This document shows, piece after piece, positions 1 through 5,497 of a stretch of DNA of 31,062 nucleotides. Origin of the DNA: a virus. Below the pieces are notes generated by a model. The model was not told the origin of the DNA, searched no databases, and saw only the letters and a list, made by a program, of their open reading frames with translations. Where the stretch lies: the IMG/VR virus record IMGVR_UViG_3300005664_000037, positions 1-31,062 of that record; one strand, 5' to 3'. Every line of letters starts with the position of its first letter. The stretch's first letter is position 1. A program made the translations under genes and the position numbers.

Positions 1-166
1 TTTTGCCGCCTTCAAGTGATAGAACTCTTAGCCAGCCAGGATAGTTGTTCTCGGTATCTTCGTAATAACCATCAGCATATTTAAGCGCTAAAACGTTGCG
101 TTCCCAATATGCTAGGTCTTGAGTTTCTTCTGATGACATATCTTTATGCCAAGTTTTTATTTTCAC
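1..166 (-). CDS. Conserved phage hypothetical protein, 5' part only (runs off left edge)
   Basis: A GTG start at 164-166 is preceded by a good ribosome binding site (GAGGTG, then AAAT). The frame stays open for 55 codons to the window edge, so the C-terminus is missing. The visible product is acidic and aromatic-rich: it opens MKIKTWHKDMSSEE and contains KYADGYYEDTENNYPGW followed by LEGGK. This pattern (HKDM near the start, YADG-YY-D..NNY.GW, then LEGG) is one I associate with small conserved phage proteins of unknown function. It is the last visible gene of the leftward early operon and follows a structured 245-nt gap. No function is claimed. Confidence 0.7.
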   Translation of the reverse strand, partial: MKIKTWHKDMSSEETQDLAYWERNVLALKYADGYYEDTENNYPGWLRVLSLEGGK

Positions 167-324
167 ATTTCACCTCGTTAAAAAAGTACTGCCAGGATCT
201 GGATCTGTCGGGCAGCTTCGACTAAGTACACATAGCCAGCTTGCGAAGAGTTTTGTATATCGGCTTTTCACTCTCATTCAGAAGCGTCCCGAAAGACCGC
301 CGACACTGATTACAAATTGTTAAA

Positions 325-403
325 GCAGGACGATGATAGGACATAGCATCAGCGGTCCTTTCACAGACAAACGTCGTCAGCAACGCCGCTATCATCATCC
401 CGC
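325..403 (-). other. Long intergenic RNA hairpin (element 4) in a 245-nt gene-free gap
   Basis: Read on the minus strand, GCGGGATGATGATAG (403-389) can pair with CTATCATCGTCCTGC (339-325): 15 pairs, two of them G-U, enclosing about 49 nt. An inner AGCGG/CCGCT pairing (390-386 with 355-351) could form in the loop. The stem starts 8 nt after the stop codon of the gene ending at 412. The rest of the gap (167-324) shows only short inverted repeats. A 58-codon reading frame crosses the hairpin (222-398) but has no clear ribosome binding site. A structured untranslated region is the simpler reading. Confidence 0.55.
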
Positions 404-411
404 AAGTTTAT

Positions 412-609
412 TTATTCTTCTCTGTCGAAATCTTCTTTAAGAACATTGGTAATTTTAATTTCGTAATTTTCACTGTGTTCAAAATTATCCATAATATAAT
501 CGAATAAAATTCTCGGTGTTTCGGGGTCTTTAGTATCAAACCAAAGATCTCCATTTCCATGTTCTCCCAAAATAGAAATTACCTCGACGTATCCTTTTTT
601 ATTTTCCAT
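412..609 (-). CDS. Small acidic hypothetical protein
   Basis: Encodes about 65 residues, rich in Asp and Glu (ending LKEDFDREE), with no membrane segment, cysteine motif or recognisable domain. The ATG at 609 is preferred over the one at 615 because AAGGA lies 6 nt upstream of it. It belongs to the string of small early genes downstream of the replication genes, all on the same strand, where phages usually keep host-takeover or counter-defence functions. The gap before it holds a long hairpin closing just before its ribosome binding site. I do not recognise the family. Confidence 0.6.
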   Translation of the reverse strand: MENKKGYVEVISILGEHGNGDLWFDTKDPETPRILFDYIMDNFEHSENYEIKITNVLKEDFDREE

Positions 610-625
610 ACTCATTCCTTAAATC

Positions 626-709
626 AGCGGCGCAAGTTTAAAACCTCAGCGGATACCATATGTAAACGCCGAAGATATATCCAAAAATCTAGTTCTGCCT
701 TACGCCGCT
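626..709 (-). other. Long intergenic RNA hairpin (element 1) bridging two early genes
   Basis: On the minus strand AGCGGCGTAAG (709-699) pairs with CTTGCGCCGCT (636-626): 11 pairs with one U-G, enclosing 62 nt. The stem begins 14 nt after the stop of the gene ending at 724 and closes about 8 nt before the AAGGA of the next gene. Folding would bring that stop codon close to the next ribosome binding site. Its outer stem resembles that of the element at 977-1052. Confidence 0.6.
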
Positions 710-723
710 TTAAATTATTTCTT

Positions 724-960
724 TTAAATTATGTTTGGTTTTAAGTACAAATCTTCAAGCTGTTCTAGCGCATCTAAAATTTGCCCTACAGCGGCTTTTG
801 AATACCCGGTTTTATCTTTCAACAAAATTAGAATCACATCTCTTTTTAAGCGAGACTGTTTAATTTGTTTCATGGCTTTAGATATATCAACTATAGCCTG
901 AGCCATAATTTGAACTGGTATCGGTTTTGTTGGTTGTGTTACTGTAATTTCTTTTTTCAT
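724..960 (-). CDS. Small hypothetical protein, possible winged-helix DNA binder
   Basis: Encodes 78 residues. The ATG at 960 has a clean GAGG ribosome binding site about 7 nt upstream. The C-terminal half (residues about 40-75, KRDVILILLKDKTGYSKAAV then GQILDALEQLEDL) looks helical and has the spacing of a helix-turn-helix, which suggests nucleic-acid binding; this is weak inference. It sits in the accessory part of the early leftward operon and is preceded and followed by long intergenic hairpins. No family is recognised. Confidence 0.6.
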   Translation of the reverse strand: MKKEITVTQPTKPIPVQIMAQAIVDISKAMKQIKQSRLKRDVILILLKDKTGYSKAAVGQILDALEQLEDLYLKPNII

Positions 961-976
961 TAAATCCTCTTTTATC

Positions 977-1052
977 AGCGACGCGGATTCATTTTCTCAC
1001 TACTCTGCACCATGCAGAAAGCGATTAGCTTAGCCGTTGTCCCCGCGCCGCT
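977..1052 (-). other. Long intergenic RNA hairpin (element 2) bridging two early genes
   Basis: On the minus strand AGCGGCGCGGG (1052-1042) pairs with TCCGCGTCGCT (987-977): 11 pairs, two of them G-U, enclosing 54 nt. The stem opens 5 nt after the TGA of the gene ending at 1058 and closes about 6 nt before the GAGG of the next gene. The wobble pairs point to the stem rather than the exact sequence being kept. The first seven bases of the 5' arm match those of the element at 626-709. Confidence 0.6.
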
Positions 1053-1057
1053 TTTGT

Positions 1058-1372
1058 TCATTTAATTAAATTTTTAATATGGCCTATGCTATCTTTAAGA
1101 ACTCGCAGATCCGCTATTTCTTTTTCAAGGCCAAAAATAATACCGAGCAATTCTTGTTCGCTAGACGTACTTTTATTAAACAAGTCGGCGACTTCCATTT
1201 TACGAGTGAGTTTTTTGACTGTTTTTGTCATATCAATAGGAATCTCGTACAATTCCGGGTGAATACTGCCGAAGGTTGGATAGTTGCGCTGGTAGTACGA
1301 CACAAATTTATCACTGACCAATTCTTTAAGCTGTTTCATTTGTTTTTCTGGTATCAAATTTACTTCACTCAT
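1058..1372 (-). CDS. Hypothetical protein with C-terminal coiled coil
   Basis: Encodes 104 residues. The ATG at 1372 lies 2 nt after the stop of the upstream gene and has AGAGGA in front of it, so the two are likely translated as a pair. The C-terminal 45 residues are heptad-like (EQELLGIIFGLEKEIADLRVL), predicting a coiled coil. No catalytic or metal-binding motif is seen. It is an accessory early gene and the family is unknown to me. Confidence 0.6.
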   Translation of the reverse strand: MSEVNLIPEKQMKQLKELVSDKFVSYYQRNYPTFGSIHPELYEIPIDMTKTVKKLTRKMEVADLFNKSTSSEQELLGIIFGLEKEIADLRVLKDSIGHIKNLIK

Positions 1373-1374
1373 TT

Positions 1375-1581
1375 CTATCCTCTATTGCCAACGGCCACGC
1401 TTGTTTCAACACCTACTAATTTAGGTTTACGTGACCGAAGGCGTTTAAATATTCTCAGAAGCACGTCACAGGGCCATAGGCAGGCCACAACACAAAAGCC
1501 AGTAAGCGCCATCAGCACAAGGCAAATAGCGAATCCGATTAGTTGTAGTGTTAGCCATGCGGCGTATGCGTATGAGTGCAT
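1375..1581 (-). CDS. Small membrane protein
   Basis: Encodes 68 residues. Residues about 5-40 are strongly hydrophobic, in two stretches (WLTLQLIGFAICLVLMAL, then FCVVACLWPCDVLL), followed by a basic tail FKRLRSRKPK. By the positive-inside rule this suggests a membrane hairpin, or one long segment, with a cytoplasmic C-terminus. There are several cysteines in the membrane part. GGAG lies about 11 nt upstream of the ATG. A small early membrane protein could act in superinfection exclusion or host takeover, but nothing in the sequence proves that. Confidence 0.6.
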   Translation of the reverse strand: MHSYAYAAWLTLQLIGFAICLVLMALTGFCVVACLWPCDVLLRIFKRLRSRKPKLVGVETSVAVGNRG

Positions 1582-1596
1582 CTAAAATTTTCTCCG

Positions 1597-2007
1597 TTAG
1601 ACTTTTACCGCTTTTGGCGATTTTATATTCTCGAGATCATTTAATTCGTCCATACTTGCGCGTATGTGCGATTGAGTGTCTTTGATCTTTTGTAATTTGA
1701 GATTACATTTCGCAAGGTCATCAGCGATTTGTTTTCTTATTCGATCCTTGCAAGCCTTCAAAGTTCCAAACAGATTTTCACGCGAACATCCTTTAGAAAA
1801 ATGAAACTCACGCTCGCATCCTTTTGCAGACCGAATCCTGAAATGCCTATGTGAATTGTCGACAGATATTACACGCCACGCATCTATCTTAACTTCACCT
1901 TCTTTATTGAAGTTATAGCCACTCGACCAATCGCCGAGATAGACAAGCGAATTCAAATTTATTTCCACCTCATCAACGGTCATCATTGGAACGTCTTTAA
2001 TACTCAT
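1597..2007 (-). CDS. Hypothetical protein, 136 residues
   Basis: The N-terminal 80 residues look beta-rich (NLNSLVYLGDWSSGYNF, then WRVISV and FRIRSAKGCEREFHF). The C-terminal 50 residues are charged and helical with heptads (IADDLAKCNLKLQKIKD). Three cysteines are spaced through the middle. AAAGGG precedes the ATG at 2007 and follows directly on the 3' arm of a 12-bp stem, so the ribosome binding site sits at the foot of an RNA hairpin. Family not recognised. It lies immediately downstream of the cluster that includes the Acb2-like gene. Confidence 0.6.
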   Translation of the reverse strand: MSIKDVPMMTVDEVEINLNSLVYLGDWSSGYNFNKEGEVKIDAWRVISVDNSHRHFRIRSAKGCEREFHFSKGCSRENLFGTLKACKDRIRKQIADDLAKCNLKLQKIKDTQSHIRASMDELNDLENIKSPKAVKV

Positions 2008-2025
2008 TTTCTTTCCCTTTGTTAG

Positions 2026-2081
2026 CCCCAGGCCATGTCTGCATATCCAAAAACGTTATTGTTTTGAATCATGACCTGGGG
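2026..2081 (-). other. Long intergenic RNA hairpin (element 3) bridging two early genes
   Basis: On the minus strand CCCCAGGTCATG (2081-2070) pairs with CATGGCCTGGGG (2037-2026): 12 pairs with one U-G, enclosing 32 nt. It opens 5 nt after the TAA of the gene ending at 2087 and closes 5 nt before the AAAGGG of the next gene. There is no U-run after the stem, so it is not a typical intrinsic terminator, and the genes on both sides are clearly co-oriented. Confidence 0.65.
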
Positions 2082-2086
2082 GTCTG

Positions 2087-2263
2087 TTATTTAGTTAGTT
2101 TCCAGCCGTCTTTCTTAGCGTTAATCGGCGCTGCGTATTCTTTTAACTCAACGCCAGATTTAGCGTTCTTAAGCTTGAATACTCGCTTTTGTTTCATCTT
2201 CGAGAATTCATAGTTACCCAGAAATTCTTTGCCTTTGTATTTTGATTTATGTGTCCAGTACAT
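2087..2263 (-). CDS. Small basic hypothetical protein
   Basis: About 58 residues, very lysine-rich (opens MYWTHKSKYKGKEF and ends NAKKDGWKLTK), with no domain I recognise. The ATG at 2263 is chosen over an in-frame GTG at 2269 because AGAGG lies 5 nt upstream of the ATG. It lies just downstream of the Acb2-like gene and is followed by hairpin element 3. Its basic charge would suit RNA or DNA contact, but that is only inference. Confidence 0.55.
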   Translation of the reverse strand: MYWTHKSKYKGKEFLGNYEFSKMKQKRVFKLKNAKSGVELKEYAAPINAKKDGWKLTK

Positions 2264-2271
2264 ATTCACCT

Positions 2272-2514
2272 CTACGAATTCGTTCGCTGTTCTTGCAATT
2301 GAGCAGAACCGCCACGGCTAATTTGTTGATCTCTAATTGCTTTGCCTACCCACATGTAAGCTTCTTCTAATTTATTAAAAACTAGAGACTGTGCGCGACC
2401 TGCTGGAAGCGAGTTAGCCACATGAATTTCAAGCTCCTTAAACATTGACTTGAAAGCCTCTTGATTTGTTTGCGCGTGATCATCGTATTTTACGTAATCA
2501 AAACGTCCTGACAT
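2272..2514 (-). CDS. Acb2/Tad1 hairpin-domain-like protein, candidate cyclic-nucleotide sponge
   Basis: Encodes 80 residues, nearly all helical. The motif GRAQSLVFNKLEEAYMWVGK followed by AIRDQQ (about residues 39-65) matches the pattern R..SLa.tKLEEA.MW...AI that I associate with the Acb2/Tad1 hairpin family of phage proteins. Known members bind and sequester the cyclic oligonucleotides made by CBASS, or the cADPR-type signals of Thoeris, and so block abortive defence. Seen here: the helix-hairpin pattern, the short length and a place in the accessory early operon. Inferred: a sponge function. The N-terminal Tyr/Lys ligand residues of characterised Acb2 cannot be aligned with certainty (FDYVKYDDHAQ is the candidate region), so the ligand, and even binding, is open. 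Confidence 0.55.
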   Translation of the reverse strand: MSGRFDYVKYDDHAQTNQEAFKSMFKELEIHVANSLPAGRAQSLVFNKLEEAYMWVGKAIRDQQISRGGSAQLQEQRTNS

Positions 2515-2543
2515 ATTATTCCCCTTGTTGTGCCTTTCGGCGG

Positions 2544-2792
2544 TTAAATTCTTTCTTTCTTAATCGTCGGCACTCTGTCCTTAACGATGTTTTGTTTATA
2601 TTTGTTTTGCATTTTTAGAATCATGTTTTTCACGCTCTCATAGTTCTGATCTCGGTGGCGTTTTTTCATCAGGCCAACGTAAATCAAGGCCTCAGTTATT
2701 TTCTTCACTTCATACTGATCGAACAGCGCATTGATCTTGATGTAGTGTGGAAAGTGCACGCGGATGTATTCTTCTTTGGATGTGCGGGTCAT
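2544..2792 (-). CDS. Small basic hypothetical protein
   Basis: About 82 residues, strongly basic at the C-terminus (KNMILKMQNKYKQNIVKDR, then PTIKKERI) and helical in the middle. The ATG at 2792 is preferred over an upstream start at 2855. It lies 1 nt after the TAA of the preceding gene with GGGA in front, whereas the longer form would overlap that gene by about 60 nt in another frame. The middle (ALFDQYEVKKITEALIYVG) could be a helical binding domain. Function unknown. Confidence 0.55.
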   Translation of the reverse strand: MTRTSKEEYIRVHFPHYIKINALFDQYEVKKITEALIYVGLMKKRHRDQNYESVKNMILKMQNKYKQNIVKDRVPTIKKERI

Positions 2793-2793
2793 G

Positions 2794-3075
2794 TTAATTC
2801 CCAAATGGCGGACATGCTTGTGCGAATCTATGAGCTCGTTCTTTTGCTTTATCACCGCACACTGGACACCATGGATCTTTTTTAGATAGAATCACGCAAG
2901 TTTCTTTTGCGCTGACTAACTCATTCTCAAGCTCATGTATTTTTAGCCGTTGAGTTTCGATTCTGTCGTTAGCTTCTTGCAGTGATTTACGAGTCGCCTT
3001 GAGCATTTCGTTTTCATCGTCGTTCTTAGTTTCAGTAAACATCGTGGTTCGATGTAGTCCGTCTAGTGATGTCAT
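2794..3075 (-). CDS. Coiled-coil protein with C-terminal zinc-ribbon-like CxxC
   Basis: Encodes 93 residues. Residues about 22-60 form a clear coiled coil (LKATRKSLQEANDRIETQRL and onward). Near the C-terminus there is a WCPVCGDKAKERAH stretch with a further Cys near the end, i.e. CxxC plus His/Cys ligands that could bind one zinc. The ATG overlaps the stop of the upstream gene (TAATG), so translation is probably coupled. The coil plus zinc knuckle could be a small adaptor or nucleic-acid binder. No family is recognised. Confidence 0.6.
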   Translation of the reverse strand: MTSLDGLHRTTMFTETKNDDENEMLKATRKSLQEANDRIETQRLKIHELENELVSAKETCVILSKKDPWCPVCGDKAKERAHRFAQACPPFGN

Positions 3076-3671
3076 TATTTCACTTCCGATCGATAGTATC
3101 GAATCGACTCTGTTATTATTTTCTTGTTCAGCTTGAATTCGCTTTCATCCCAAGTCGTAGTGCAGTCTTTGAGCTCAAATTTCTTTACTTCATCAAATGT
3201 GAACTTTCGACAACCCCATGACACTTGATTGTCTGCGATTGTGATGTGAAATTTCATACCGATGATATGCAGAGGGGTTTTCGAAGCGTCGCCGGACACC
3301 TGAGCGCCGCCGGACACCTGAGCGTCGCCGTACACCCGAGCGTTGCCGTACACCTGAGCGTTGCCGTACACCTGAGCGTTGCCGTACACCCGAGCGTCGC
3401 CGTACACCCGAGCGTCGCCGTACACCCGAGCGTTGCCGTACACCCGAGCGTTGCCGTACACCTGAGCGTTGCCGTACACCTGAGCGTTGCCGTACACCCA
3501 AGCGTCGCCGGACACGTCTAAGTGTTTTTCGCTTTCGATATAACCGCCGAGCTCACCTTCTCGTATCCCATAACGCTCAATTTTAGTTTTTGCTTTGATT
3601 CTAAAAACTTTCACGCCGAATACCGTGAGTTTAAAATCGGTTTGTATTAGTTCGTATTTTTCGTTTTTCAT
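3075..3671 (-). CDS. Hexapeptide-repeat protein (left-handed beta-helix type)
   Basis: Encodes 198 residues. Residues about 53-130 are 13 tandem six-residue units, most of the form VYGNAQ, VYGNAR or VYGDAR, with VSGDA variants at both ends. Hexads with a small or aliphatic residue at fixed positions build triangular left-handed beta-helices, as in bacterial acyltransferases and polymer-forming scaffold proteins. Here the repeat is not followed by a transferase active site but by about 65 residues with two cysteines. An ordered N-terminal cap (KIERYGIREGELGGYIESE) precedes it; phage and Bacteroidales hypotheticals with an EGELGGYIE cap are familiar to me, function unknown. It overlaps the DnaC-like gene by 4 nt (ATGA), with GGGGA ahead of its start. 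Confidence 0.7.
   Translation of the reverse strand: MKNEKYELIQTDFKLTVFGVKVFRIKAKTKIERYGIREGELGGYIESEKHLDVSGDAWVYGNAQVYGNAQVYGNARVYGNARVYGDARVYGDARVYGNAQVYGNAQVYGNARVYGDAQVSGGAQVSGDASKTPLHIIGMKFHITIADNQVSWGCRKFTFDEVKKFELKDCTTTWDESEFKLNKKIITESIRYYRSEVK
3282..3515 (-). repeat. 13 tandem 18-bp units inside the hexapeptide-repeat gene
   Basis: The 234 bp hold thirteen 18-bp units, with a consensus on the coding strand of GTGTACGGCAACGCTCAG. The inner units differ only at Asn/Asp and Gln/Arg codon positions, and runs of two or more neighbouring units are identical. Such near-identity in DNA suggests recent expansion by slippage or recombination. Since 18 is a multiple of three, gain or loss of units changes helix length without breaking the frame. 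Confidence 0.9.
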
Positions 3672-4429
3672 TTGGTCCCCTTTAATTGTTTCAATCTTTC
3701 TGAGTGAATATCCATGCGGCGGTCTTTGCCTTTAATTTCAACCATGACAGAGCATGCAATGATTCGAGAAAACACGCGTTCCCCGAATGTCTGTCTCATT
3801 TGCTCAAGCTTGCAGTTTGTAGAGAAGAAAGTTGGTAGATTGTTGTTTACTCGGTAGTCGAGAATTGAAATTAGTTTTTCAACGGCGTAGTCACTGAATT
3901 TGTGAGCCCCGAAATCGTCGATGAATAAATAATTATATTTTTGGATTTTCTCGATCTTTTTTAAAACTGATTCGTCCGCGCTGTATGAGTCTTTAAGCTG
4001 CTCAAGTAGCATCGATGCAGTATTCCAGTAGATGCTACCGTTTACAGCATAACCGTCGCTGGCTAGAGTGGAAGCAACGTGATTCAATATAGCCGTTAGC
4101 GCGTAAGTCTTTCCCGTACCAACCGGACCACAAATGCAGAATCCGAAATCCGAATACACACCCCAATTACTAAGCATTGCATAGATTTCTTCATTCTCAG
4201 ACTTAAGACTTTCAATACTGGCAGCGTTTGCATTGCACGGAAGGTGTTTATTTTTTTCAAAAAAATAGTCGTAGCTGTCCCAGCATCGATCAATTAACTT
4301 TTCACGCTCTGCATCTTTTTTCTGCTTTTCGCTCTCAATTTTTGCGGCCTCAATTTGCTCGGGCGTCATTTTTTGCCAAAGTTTATTAAGAAATTCCGAA
4401 GCCTCGGTGTTTGTTATTGTTTCACTCAT
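3668..4429 (-). CDS. DnaC-like replicative helicase loader (AAA+ ATPase)
   Basis: Encodes 253 residues, the usual size for DnaC/IstB-type loaders. The Walker A motif GPVGTGKT is at residues 101-108, Walker B LFIDDFG at 168-174, a sensor-like FFSTN at 201-205, and GERVFSRI (216-223) carries arginine-finger candidates. The N-terminal 90 residues are helical and charged, as expected of the helicase-binding part. Known role: loads the host DnaB-type hexameric helicase at the phage origin, in the cytoplasm. It overlaps the O-like initiator gene upstream by 4 nt (ATGA) and the next gene downstream by 4 nt, so the three are translated together. The pairing of initiator and loader mirrors lambda O/P-type modules. 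Confidence 0.85.
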   Translation of the reverse strand: MSETITNTEASEFLNKLWQKMTPEQIEAAKIESEKQKKDAEREKLIDRCWDSYDYFFEKNKHLPCNANAASIESLKSENEEIYAMLSNWGVYSDFGFCICGPVGTGKTYALTAILNHVASTLASDGYAVNGSIYWNTASMLLEQLKDSYSADESVLKKIEKIQKYNYLFIDDFGAHKFSDYAVEKLISILDYRVNNNLPTFFSTNCKLEQMRQTFGERVFSRIIACSVMVEIKGKDRRMDIHSERLKQLKGTK

Positions 4430-5229
4430 AGACCAAGCGCCTTTCGAGTTTCCTCGTCGGTCTGCTCAGACTGGTAGCCTTCGTTTAGTTTAGCTTGTGA
4501 AATGATTTTTCTATTGTCGTATGTGCCCTCGATAGCTTTTAGAGCTGTGTCGGGTTTTATCAAGAATTCAAAATCAGCTTTCCATCCCCGATCATTTTGT
4601 CCGTTACAAAATTGGCTATTAGCGATTCTTTTTATTATGTCCACCCATTCACCCTCGGAGTGTTCCGAAAATCGCGTGGCGGCCTTTTTGTTGCGATTAA
4701 GATTTGATTTAAATACTTTAGGCAACTGTCCAGAATGTTCATTCCAAAGCACTGCAAGCCGAGGTAACTCGACAAGAGTATTCTTTCTTTCTTTAATTCT
4801 TTTATTCTTTAATTCTTCATTATGTGGGACTGAATTGGGATACATTTGGGACGCAGTTGGGATGCAATTGGGATCTATTTGGGAATCCTCTGCGTCTTGT
4901 CCTTGATATCTCTCGTAATTATTGATTTTTAAAAATACGCCGCCGAAAGATCTTTCAACAAAAACTGTCTTTCTCAACGCTAAATAATTCAAATGTCGTA
5001 AAACGGTTTTTCGGTCACATTCGCCGAGTTCGGATAGCTCTAAAAGTGAGGTGATTATCTCGCCGCGTTCGAGCGTTCTTGGTTGACCATTCCACTCGAC
5101 AGTTGATGGTTGAATATTGGCCATGGCGATGATTGCACAAAACAAACCGCCACGAGTGTAATTAGAATTGATGTCCCCAAGGGCAGCTTTTCGATGAAGC
5201 TTAACCCAGCCGTTTAAATGCCTAGCCAC
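4426..5229 (-). CDS. Phage replication initiator / replisome organiser (O-like)
   Basis: About 267 residues from the GTG at 5229, chosen because GAGGT lies 6 nt upstream; a TTG 12 nt earlier lacks one. The N-terminal part (about residues 1-110) has the winged-helix pattern of phage replication proteins: HLNGWVKLHRKAAL, then ELGECDRKTVLRHLNYLAL as the recognition region, then FLKINNYERYQ. A low-complexity linker follows, and the C-terminal WVDIIKRIANSQFCNG with WKADFEFLIKPDTALKAIEG matches the conserved C-terminal domain of many phage replisome organisers. It would bind the phage origin and recruit the loader encoded next. It is the first gene after attP, which matters for its control (see findings). 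Confidence 0.8.
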   Translation of the reverse strand: MARHLNGWVKLHRKAALGDINSNYTRGGLFCAIIAMANIQPSTVEWNGQPRTLERGEIITSLLELSELGECDRKTVLRHLNYLALRKTVFVERSFGGVFLKINNYERYQGQDAEDSQIDPNCIPTASQMYPNSVPHNEELKNKRIKERKNTLVELPRLAVLWNEHSGQLPKVFKSNLNRNKKAATRFSEHSEGEWVDIIKRIANSQFCNGQNDRGWKADFEFLIKPDTALKAIEGTYDNRKIISQAKLNEGYQSEQTDEETRKALGL

Positions 5230-5242
5230 GGAACACCTCAAG

Positions 5243-5265
5243 TGGTGTCACAGTGGTGTCACTAA
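5243..5265. repeat. attP arm repeat, left copy
   Basis: A 23-bp sequence made of TGGTGTCAC, AG, TGGTGTCAC, TAA. An exact copy in the same orientation lies at 5475-5497 on the other side of the tRNA-like core. Each holds two 9-mers spaced 11 bp apart, about one helical turn. Paired arm sites flanking a core are what the N-terminal domain of a tyrosine integrase binds. The assignment follows from position and repetition. Confidence 0.7.
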
Positions 5266-5350
5266 CCCCGTATTTAGCACTATTTTCTAGACTTTCGTCT
5301 TTTTGAGTATTTCTAAGATTAACTTTGTAAGTAGTTGATTTTGTTAAAGA

Positions 5351-5410
5351 TGGTGCCCCGGGCCAGAATCGAACTGGCACGCCCGTTTGACCGAAGCCCA
5401 GGATTTTAAG
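5351..5410 (-). other. attP core: 3' part of a tRNA-Leu(UAA) gene
   Basis: On the minus strand the 60 bp read as the 3' part of a tRNA-Leu. They begin in the anticodon loop (CTTAAAA, anticodon UAA), then a long class II variable arm, a T arm GCCAG-TTCGATT-CTGGC, the acceptor strand CCGGGGC, a discriminator A and CCA. The sequence 5' of the anticodon loop does not pair with the 3' anticodon stem and has no D arm, so this is a fragment, not a gene. Phage integrases commonly target tRNA 3' ends and carry such a fragment so that the host tRNA is restored on insertion. The integrase gene ends 84 bp away and arm repeats flank both sides. Confidence 0.85.
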
Positions 5411-5474
5411 TGTTGATACCGATTTACTTATGCATTTAATATCATTAATGAATTCCGTTTTCATTTCTTCCCCA

Positions 5475-5497
5475 TGGTGTCACAGTGGTGTCACTAA
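5475..5497. repeat. attP arm repeat, right copy (overlaps integrase stop)
   Basis: An exact copy of the 23-bp sequence at 5243-5265, in the same orientation. Its last bases contain the TAG stop of the integrase gene (5494-5496). The spacing from the core is 64 bp on this side and 85 bp on the other. Taken with the core, this defines a compact attP of about 255 bp. Confidence 0.7.

Noticed and set aside
222-398. A 58-codon minus-strand ORF with a CNQC motif
   Set aside because: Its first codons form one arm of a 15-bp stem and it has no clear ribosome binding site. Kept as a structured gap, though a small zinc-binding protein is not fully excluded.
1079-1585. 168-codon plus-strand ORF
   Set aside because: It is antisense to two well-supported minus-strand genes with ribosome binding sites and coupled starts.
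3282-3515. Possible CRISPR or iteron array at the 18-bp repeats
   Set aside because: Units are contiguous with no spacers, are in frame, and code for a sensible hexapeptide pattern inside a gene.
3193-3521. ORFs in other frames of the hexapeptide repeat (GVRQRS and VAVHPS repeats)
   Set aside because: An 18-bp repeat with no stop in any frame automatically makes long shadow frames. The VYGNA frame has the overlapping operon signals and unique ends.
4502-4906. 134-codon plus-strand ORF
   Set aside because: It is a shadow of the replication initiator, with low-complexity LLF/SS composition and no start signal.
5289-5304. Plus-strand AGAC/GTCT stem with T-run as a terminator near attP
   Set aside because: The stem is only 4 bp and no plus-strand gene lies upstream of it.
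5222-5464. An 80-codon minus-strand ORF between integrase and initiator
   Set aside because: It runs straight through the tRNA-Leu fragment and one arm repeat of attP, so its codons are explained by the attachment site. It also overlaps the initiator start.
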